Position numbers and translations under genes: made by a program | Part shown: positions 58,319 to 64,000 of the stretch, piece by piece | How the letters are laid out: each line of letters opens with the position of its first letter | Numbering within the stretch: the first letter of the stretch is position 1 | Assembly: GCA_037447655.1 (NCBI GenBank) | Contig: JBBHKE010000071.1 | Span: 35,001-99,000 of the forward strand | Direction of reading: 5' to 3' | DNA: 64,000 bases | From: Zygnema cylindricum | Taxonomy: Eukaryota; Streptophyta; Zygnematophyceae; Zygnematales; Zygnemataceae | Notes under the pieces: generated by a model | Databases searched by the model: none | Told to the model about the DNA's origin: nothing | Seen by the model: the letters and a program-made list of their open reading frames with translations, nothing else

Positions 58319-58813
58319 TTACAAACAAAATAAACAAAACACTCCCTCCCCTTTTTCCTTTTTTCTTTTCTTTTTCCTTTTATATAATTTAACAAATATG
58401 CTCTCGTATTTAAAACAATGCATTAGATGAAATGAAATAATAATTGCATCACACATTTCATTTAGCATCCCACTTATTATAAATCCGAGCAAAGATTTTA
58501 TCCACCTCATCTCTTTTCCATCCACACTAAATCCGATTTCCCTCTTGCAATTTAAACAGCCAGCCCCATCTCCAATCTGCAACACACATCCTGAGGCTAA
58601 CCCTTTTACAGGCACACCTTCATAAATATCATCACTCCCTTTAGTGATGTCAAACCCATTACCCCCAAAACATGAACTTTCCTCACTCTCTTCCATGGAG
58701 ATCTTTCCACTCTCACTTTCTAAATATATTCCCAATAAATATTTCTCCTCCCCTAAACCTTTCATTAAATATTCCTCTTCTCCCTTATCCTTTAAAACCC
58801 CTTCTAGTTTCAC
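58319..58813 (-). CDS. Fused remnant of Copia reverse transcriptase/RNase H
   Basis: 164 residues. GLGEEKYLLGIYLESESGKI corresponds to the LGEAKYILGIQVERD segment of Copia RT. GCVLQIGDGAGCLNCK and EMRWIKSLLG correspond to the RNase H region (the intact Copia homologue reads GTCCWSSK, then LLWVKSLL). The catalytic YVDD and the RNase H Asp segment are missing: a large deletion joined the flanks in frame. Its ATG overlaps the gag stop as ATGA. It may be translated after gag, but cannot be an active enzyme. Confidence 0.6.
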   Translation of the reverse strand: MKLEGVLKDKGEEEYLMKGLGEEKYLLGIYLESESGKISMEESEESSCFGGNGFDITKGSDDIYEGVPVKGLASGCVLQIGDGAGCLNCKREIGFSVDGKEMRWIKSLLGFIISGMLNEMCDAIIISFHLMHCFKYESIFVKLYKRKKKRKKEKGEGVFCLFCL

Positions 58814-60195
58814 TTCTCCCCTTTCCTCGGAATCCGTTGAAGTCTCCCTTTCGACCAGTTTTCTAATTCCAAACTACCTATAAAATTATCCTCATTAATT
58901 TTATTTTTCCCGTTTTCACTTATTGATCCTAGTTCTGGCTTTCTCATTTCTAAGTCATACACTTTACACTCCTCCACATCCTCAAGTACCTCCTCTCTCT
59001 TTACTTCCCTTATACCTCCAAAAGCACACTGTTGCCTTCGTGGAATTTCTGTGTACTTTTCTCTCTTCTCCATTCTACCGATGTGAAGAAGCTCCAAGAT
59101 TTTTTCATCCTCTTTCTCCTCTTCCCCTTCTTCCTCCTCATTCACACTCCAACTTCTAAGTTCTTCCAAACGAGGACACTCCTCCATATAGTGACCCGGT
59201 TTCCTACAAGCGAAGCAAACCCCTTGTTTCAAAGCTCCCCTTTCTTTTCCGCTCCCTCTCTTTCCACCGAAGTTCAGATAAGGTTTACCTTTGTCCTTCT
59301 TCCTTTCATCACGCTTCCGCTCGTCACCGTCGTTCCTCACATCACGCTTCCGCCAGTCACCACCAGCTGTAAATGCAGTCAACCTTTCACTTCCCCTACG
59401 AAGCTCCAAAGTGCTTTCTCTCACAAGAATTATTCCCATGGTAATGCTCCAAGTCCACGAGGAAACATCCATTCCCTGCATACGGTAAATGATGTCTTCG
59501 TACTCATATGGAAGCTTTATGATTAGTGTATTAATCTTTCTCTCCTCAGATTCTACATATCCCGTACTAGCAAGCTCAACATATAACCCAGCAATATCAT
59601 TGCAAAACTCTATCATGCTACCGCCTTTATAAACATAGGCCTCTATCTCTTGTCTTACTAACTGCTGCCTCTGTATAGTCTCACTCTTATAAATCTGAAT
59701 TAGTGTGTCCCAAATTTCCGACGACTTGGTTAGATTTAAAAGAGTGATAGCTATAGACTTAGACACATATCTAAGTATGAGATGTTTTGCTATAGTGTTT
59801 TTATATTCCCAAATTTTTCTATCATTTTCTTCAGTTTTTGGTTTAGTTATAACCCCCACAAGTGGAACCGTAGGCGAGAGCCTAGCTCCCCTCACCATAG
59901 GTGTCCCTTTATCCTTCTCCCCTATTTCCCCTTCCACGGTAATGATCTTCCCTTCACCTTCCGTTGCACCTGAACTCCGGTTGGTTTTCTGTGCAGCCCC
60001 AGATGATTCTCCATAGTGATCTCCTCCAAAGCCCGGTGGCGGACACCTCACTTGTCCCGAAACAATTCCCCACAAGTGCTTTTCGAAAAGTAATCCCTCC
60101 ATCGTAAACTCCCAATAAGTGAAGTCTGTTCCATCGAACATAGGCACCCTAGATGGTGGGCCCATAACCTGAAATTCTATGGGCTCCATTGCCAC
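58810..60195 (-). CDS. Intact Copia gag
   Basis: 461 residues without interruption. N-terminus MAMEPIEFQVMGPPSRVPMF, then FDGTDFTYWEF, as in plant copia gag. The core copia-gag helices are at 125-240 (NLTKSSEIWDTLIQIYKSET, SMIEFCNDIAGLYVELASTG). A Lys/Arg-rich linker lies at 280-320, the CCHC knuckle CFACRKPGHYMEEC at 327-340, and an acidic tail to 461. The start codon lies 26 bases inside the 5' LTR; codon 9 (Gln) is split by the LTR/primer-site junction and codons 9-13 are encoded by the primer site. An intact gag with a deleted pol suggests the element is moved by enzymes from a full relative. The start could also be Met3. Confidence 0.85.
   Translation of the reverse strand: MAMEPIEFQVMGPPSRVPMFDGTDFTYWEFTMEGLLFEKHLWGIVSGQVRCPPPGFGGDHYGESSGAAQKTNRSSGATEGEGKIITVEGEIGEKDKGTPMVRGARLSPTVPLVGVITKPKTEENDRKIWEYKNTIAKHLILRYVSKSIAITLLNLTKSSEIWDTLIQIYKSETIQRQQLVRQEIEAYVYKGGSMIEFCNDIAGLYVELASTGYVESEERKINTLIIKLPYEYEDIIYRMQGMDVSSWTWSITMGIILVRESTLELRRGSERLTAFTAGGDWRKRDVRNDGDERKRDERKKDKGKPYLNFGGKRGSGKERGALKQGVCFACRKPGHYMEECPRLEELRSWSVNEEEEGEEEKEDEKILELLHIGRMEKREKYTEIPRRQQCAFGGIREVKREEVLEDVEECKVYDLEMRKPELGSISENGKNKINEDNFIGSLELENWSKGRLQRIPRKGEK
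60157..60169 (-). promoter_or_regulatory. Primer-binding site matching the anticodon arm of initiator tRNA-Met
   Basis: On the minus strand GGTTATGGGCCCA directly follows the LTR; with the next bases (CCA) the match to the recalled plant initiator tRNA-Met anticodon arm is about 16 nt. It doubles as gag codons Q-V-M-G-P. Confidence 0.8.
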
Positions 60196-61479
60196 ACAGA
60201 ATTCGCAGGTCCAAAGGAAGCTAATCTAGATAGTGCCGACTCCAAGTTAATATAAACCCAAATGATTAACCCCTTGACAATCAGAACCCCATTACAGCTT
60301 CACCCCTGTGAAGTAAGACTCTCTGTGTGCTCAGTTTCACTACAGAATGCAAAGTTAGAATATGAGTATAGGATAACATTCCCCACTTTGACTTTCCCTT
60401 AGAAATGCAGCCACCCAGGCAGGCAAAAACTCTGACCGACTACACCCCTGTGTAGCCTGGACTCCCCTGAGTCCGCAGCAACAAGAATCACTGAATTTGG
60501 TCAACTGAATTGATAGTTATGACTGGCCAAAGTTTGACATTTATACAAGGTGCTCTCTGGGAGAGGCAGCTACCTACCAAAAATATTCTAAGTTCTAAAC
60601 CCCTCTCTAAACCCTCTAGTACTGAGGTACGGACCAATCACATTACTGTATAGTACATAAAGGTACAGATGCCGGTGTACCTTTTGTACGGACATCGTAC
60701 GACATGGCTCAAAAGTCAACAATTGTCCTATCTGGATTCGCTCTTGTATTCTCCGGAATTCCTGCCTCCAAATCTTATCTCTCCACGTGGCGCCAAGTCA
60801 TGCCGCGTCAGAAAACGGTACCGTACAAGAAAGTACTAGTGCCGGAGTACTTTCTGTACGTACATTGTACGATGTCGCCATAGTGCGACATTTGTCACTT
60901 CCGGATTTGTTTTCTGCCAATCCGTAAATTCCGTAATCCAGTACGTTGTTGCCACGTGTCATCCGGAGTGGCGGAGTCCGCAAACCGCCAAATTGTCCTT
61001 TCCTCGAGACCGGCGCTAACCACGGCTGTCCGATTCATATAGAGATTAAATACGAACCGTCGAAACAAATGTCCGTACTATTTGTTTCGTCCGGTACTAA
61101 TAGTACAACTGATTCTATGTTCTATAGACCGTAACCCAGTTAAATGGAATTCCCTACCTGTAACTACATAAATATCTATCAAACCCTATATGTTCTAGCA
61201 CTGGTCCTAGACTAAATGGACAAAGCTAACTCCTATGGGTCGATTCACCGACGGTAGGTACCAGGATCAATTCCTGGGTCCGTCAACTGCCTTTTTGGTA
61301 AACATACCATTATTATCTATTCTTGTCTCTCTGGAGAGCCTAGGCAGCCATGGCTCTAGCTCCCTTTCCAGCCTTCAGTGACTACGACAAGTGTGGGGGT
61401 TTGGAGAAGGGAGTCAGGGGCAGACTGCCTCTACTCTTTTCTATCTAATAAAGACCTAGAAAATACCCAAATATCAACA
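60170..61479 (-). mobile_element. 5' LTR of gag-only Copia element
   Basis: 1310 bp; the minus strand reads TGTTGATATTTGGG...GAATTTCA. Flanked by CTATA at 61480-61484. It contains the element promoter region and the first 26 bases of gag. A tRNA-like ACCAGGATCAATTCCTGGG arm occurs at 61258-61278 and in the other LTR. Confidence 0.95.
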
Positions 61480-63239
61480 CTATAGAGGGAATTGGCACCT
61501 CATCGCCTTCGAAATGGCACATCTATTTCATGATGATTTTTTGTAAATCCGCGGTGAGCATGCTCTCCTCCCATTTCCCGTTCTTTAATGACAATCCGCA
61601 CTGAAATCATTGTTTTACGTGCGTAACCCATCACATTCTTGTCCTTCAATGCGTTGACTTCGCAAATTGAATCGTGAGCAAGCGTAAGGAAGAAAGCCTT
61701 TCCGGGCCCGACAAGCTTCCCGGACCAACCCTTGCCACTCGGTTGGGACCACGCATGCTTCTCGATGCCGTTCATTTTCCAATCCTCCCATTTCCGCGAC
61801 CAAACCTCCTTAATTTTTAAAATGACGAAGGAGTCGGGGGTTGCACGAGGTGAGTCGCGCAAGGAGGGAAGAAGTGTAGTATATTCCTCTTGGCGAGTAA
61901 GACTCAGTTCAACTCCTCGGAATTGTTGTGACCGCCACAATTGTCGAGGAATATTATTTTTTCACGTCCTTCGCGGTCTCCTTGGTATAACCTCGGCTCT
62001 TCTATCCATCGCGGGAATACGGTTTTATCATTCCATCATTTGGGGCAGGTTCGATAGCAAACTCCTACAATAGGAAAAAACAAAGGATAGGGGGAAAGGG
62101 TGATTACATGAGGGGGAGATAATGAGGAAGGGAGAGGGCGGGAAGAGGGAGAAATATTAAATGACGGGGAAAAGGACGAGGAGGGACCATTAAAAACCAA
62201 TAAAAAAGGGCAAAACATGTATTCATGGAGAGGATTACGTAAAGATTAGAGGAAAATAAGGGAGATGAACATAATTTGTTGAATTTAAAATTTAATGAAA
62301 CTTACCAGGTACATCGTCGAGAAGACCCTTTATTGGGTAATTTCGAGCGCGGTTCGTTAATATTAACATTAAAGTCTCTATTCGGGCGTTCACTCCCCCC
62401 GTGAGTCATACCATCAATGTCATGAACTCTCTGCCGCCCGGAACGTCCGCGTAATAAACAACCTCGTCGCCGCAAAAACCTAAAGTTTTCTTGTTGTCTA
62501 TATTTACAATCAAATGCATCTCGTCCATGCTCTCCACCAAATCCTCGTTAAAAAGACCTATTATCCACCATAAAATTAGAGAAACGCAAAAGAAAACAAA
62601 ACACAAGTAAGTACAATGAAAGGGGAAACATAATACAAAACTTTATATGACAAGAAGCAAGAAATAGAATGGAAATATGAAGCATACCTGATTGGAATCC
62701 CTTTTTTAATACGCCCATGTGATATGCCACGGATCGTTCAATGTATTTCTCCTTCTCCGGACTAAGTTGTAGTTTCCCCTTTTGAGCTCGGGCAACGATG
62801 CTATGCTTTTCAAAAAAGCGCTGAATCCAACGCCGACTGATTTTTTGCTTGATCTCTTCACAATTCTCGTCAGTAAATTCTGGCGCACCATCCCTCTTCA
62901 TATCAGCGATGATGTGATTTGCCATTTTTCCCACAATGACAGTAGACATTTTCAATCCCGCCTTTTGGAATCGGAAGAATTTGTCCACTAGTTCCTCGTG
63001 AACCTTGACAACACATGGTAACTCTTTCCTTCCCCTTCCCGGTAACGCCTTCGTTAGCGCCACACTTCTCTTTCCAAATCCCGTGGAAGATAAGGTGAGA
63101 GTAGTCTCCCTTACCCCTTTGGGTAGCGCCACCCTTTCTACCCACCACCGCATCGCCTTTTGGTACTGTGCAATTGGAGTAATGAAACAAAAAAAAAAAT
63201 AGTGATTGAATTCCTATGAAGATGATTAATTCAGTTAGG

Positions 63240-63450
63240 TTGGTCTTTGCTGAATTATCGACGACAGATTGTCATCGCCTAATTCAACCACAATAGATGG
63301 TCGTCGCTGAATTAGGTGACGTCAATCTGTCGTCGCTAATTCAGCGACGAGCATCTATTGTGGCTGAATGGCGTAAAACTTGACTCCCCTAAGATTCATG
63401 GTTCAGCGACGACTGGAGTTCGTCGCTACTTACGGATGAACCTCTGTCGT
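63240..63450. repeat. Right subterminal repeats of the DNA transposon
   Basis: Clustered TCGTCGCTGAATTAGG, TCGTCGCTAATTCAGCGACGA (63329-63350, a near-perfect palindrome) and TTCAGCGACGACTGG. Same motif as at 56085-56430. Such AGCGACG subterminal repeats are known from plant CACTA elements, which does not fit the transposase type seen inside. Confidence 0.65.
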
Positions 63451-63569
63451 AGCTGTATTGAAGTGGCCCGACTAATTAAAAAAAAAAACATTGTGAGTGT
63501 GTGGGTTACCAACGACAAGAGAAGAGAGAAAAGAAATTCTAATTAATTAGCAAGTAACATACATACTAA

Positions 63570-63794
63570 TTATTGCAATTTTTTTTGAGACAACTCTCGA
63601 GTGAGCATCGCTATTTGTTGTTGATGGGCGGCCAATTGCTCAATGAGTGCCTCGATTGTTCGTCGCCATTCCTCTTCTGTCGGTGGTGGAGGTGGGGTCA
63701 TCGGACGCCGAACCCGTGGAATTTCGCATAAACGGGGTCGCCTCACACGAACATTTGGGAACTTATGTAGAACCGAGGTACGAGTCGCACGCAA
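63570..63794 (-). CDS. Hypothetical protein C-terminal part with coiled coil
   Basis: 74 residues ending at 63570, with a Pro-rich MTPPPPPTEEEW followed by a Gln/Leu heptad-like helix (ALIEQLAAHQQQIAMLTREL). Upstream on the same strand in another frame (63810-63990) the sequence reads IADIRQFDPADPRHSWIVHD and then RVNVPHLLRLYHPWDPRLY, which looks protein-like and may be the N-terminal part with a shift. The rest lies outside the window. No family recognised; short Pro + coiled-coil tails of this kind occur in plant transposon proteins. Confidence 0.4.
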   Translation of the reverse strand: MRATRTSVLHKFPNVRVRRPRLCEIPRVRRPMTPPPPPTEEEWRRTIEALIEQLAAHQQQIAMLTRELSQKKLQ

Positions 63795-64000
63795 AGCTAT
63801 TACCTTAGGAGTTCTTCAACAATACTTTAGGACGGCGTATAGACGAGGGTCCCACGGATGGTAAAGCCGCAATAGGTGGGGAACATTCACGCGATAACCG
63901 CGGTCGTCGTGAACAATCCATGAATGTCGTGGATCCGCCGGATCGAATTGCCGTATGTCGGCAATGTCGAGCCTCAGTCGTCACCGTCGATGAAGAGCCA

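Larger units (their letters stand above)
56847..63153 (-). pseudogene. DDE-superfamily transposase (pogo/Tc5-like), split by a Copia element
   Basis: Minus-strand gene in pieces. Exon 1, about 63153-62690, has an N-terminal basic region and a CENP-B-like helix-turn-helix (RRWIQRFFEKHSIVARAQKG), and ends CAG/GTATGC. Exon 2, about 62571-62307, carries ESMDEMHLIVNIDN (first candidate catalytic Asp), FCGDEVVYYADV and a TGA in place of an expected Arg codon, ending CTG/GTAAGT. Exon 3, about 62069-61485, has GVCYRTCPK then a stop, FLDNCGGHN (second Asp), a shift, PDSFVILKIKEVW (third Asp) and GWSGKLVGPGKAFF. The frame continues across the Copia insertion from 61485 to 56973, with an acidic tail ending at 56847. 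Introns are inferred from splice-like sites. At least two stops and one shift make it non-functional. The family assignment rests on the LDNCGGHN context. Confidence 0.7.

Noticed and set aside
57602-61134. Identical 61- and 62-residue open frames in both LTRs of the gag-only element
   Set aside because: Identical because the LTRs are identical; no start context or motif, and no sign of conservation in the related LTRs at 17164-19354.
62036-62306. Purine-rich segment as a coding exon of the transposase
   Set aside because: Flanked by GTAAGT-type donor and TTGTAG acceptor; better read as an intron.

Overview
The window is eukaryotic nuclear DNA, almost certainly from a land plant. The evidence is a plant-type calcium-independent CDPK-related kinase, Copia elements with a plant-like initiator-tRNA priming site, and Ty3/gypsy gag-pol with a TGGTATCAGAGC primer site. 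A LINE with an N-terminal zinc finger suggests a seed-free plant (bryophyte, lycophyte or fern grade), but I cannot name the species. No rRNA, tRNA, CRISPR or bacterial operon structure was seen. Only one host gene can be supported: an intronless Ser/Thr kinase on the minus strand (1903-3687). Nearly everything else is mobile DNA in successive layers, most of it broken.

Layout. 1-1460: end of a TTA-flanked (Harbinger-like) MITE, a TA-flanked MITE, and degenerate minisatellites. 1903-3980: the kinase and a long CT/GA microsatellite at its 5' side. 4280-6510, 11680-13860 and 14190-14830: three diverged copies of an unclassified repeat. 6588-7364: full TTA-flanked MITE. 7708-7918: TA-flanked MITE, just before a frameshifted LINE (7933-10649). 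15864-25044: a patchwork of gypsy and Copia pieces, including a 2.2-kb palindrome made of two head-on LTRs. 25831-30558: nested MITEs, a truncated Copia LTR and a solo LTR with an AGTAC target duplication. 33736-37000: long TA-flanked element carrying a second Harbinger-like MITE, then a three-layer nest. 37001-42304: three LTRs with two non-coding interiors. 42407-48226: full-length Copia with 864-bp LTRs and TTAGG duplication, disabled by stops and frameshifts. 48910-51600: gypsy gag remnant and LTR. 52316-53067: second Harbinger-like MITE of the 755-bp family. 54560-55110: pyrimidine-rich tract. 56085-63450: an intron-containing DDE transposon split by a young Copia derivative (56974-61479, 1310-bp LTRs, CTATA duplication) that keeps gag but has lost most of pol.

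Most interesting signals. (1) Three LTR families in the window (Copia 42407-48226, the non-coding elements at 37001-42304, and the gag-only element at 56974-61479) share a primer site, GGTTATGGGCCCA or a variant, directly after the LTR. This is complementary to the anticodon arm, not the 3' end, of initiator tRNA-Met, i.e. the half-tRNA priming known from Drosophila copia. In the two gag-bearing families the gag start codon lies inside the LTR and gag reads through the LTR/primer-site junction in the same phase, so the primer site encodes Q-V-M/T-G-P. (2) A TA-flanked transposon family with the terminal repeat CACCGTGAATCG occurs at about ten places, in several size classes. (3) The insertion order can be read directly from intact target-site duplications at many loci.
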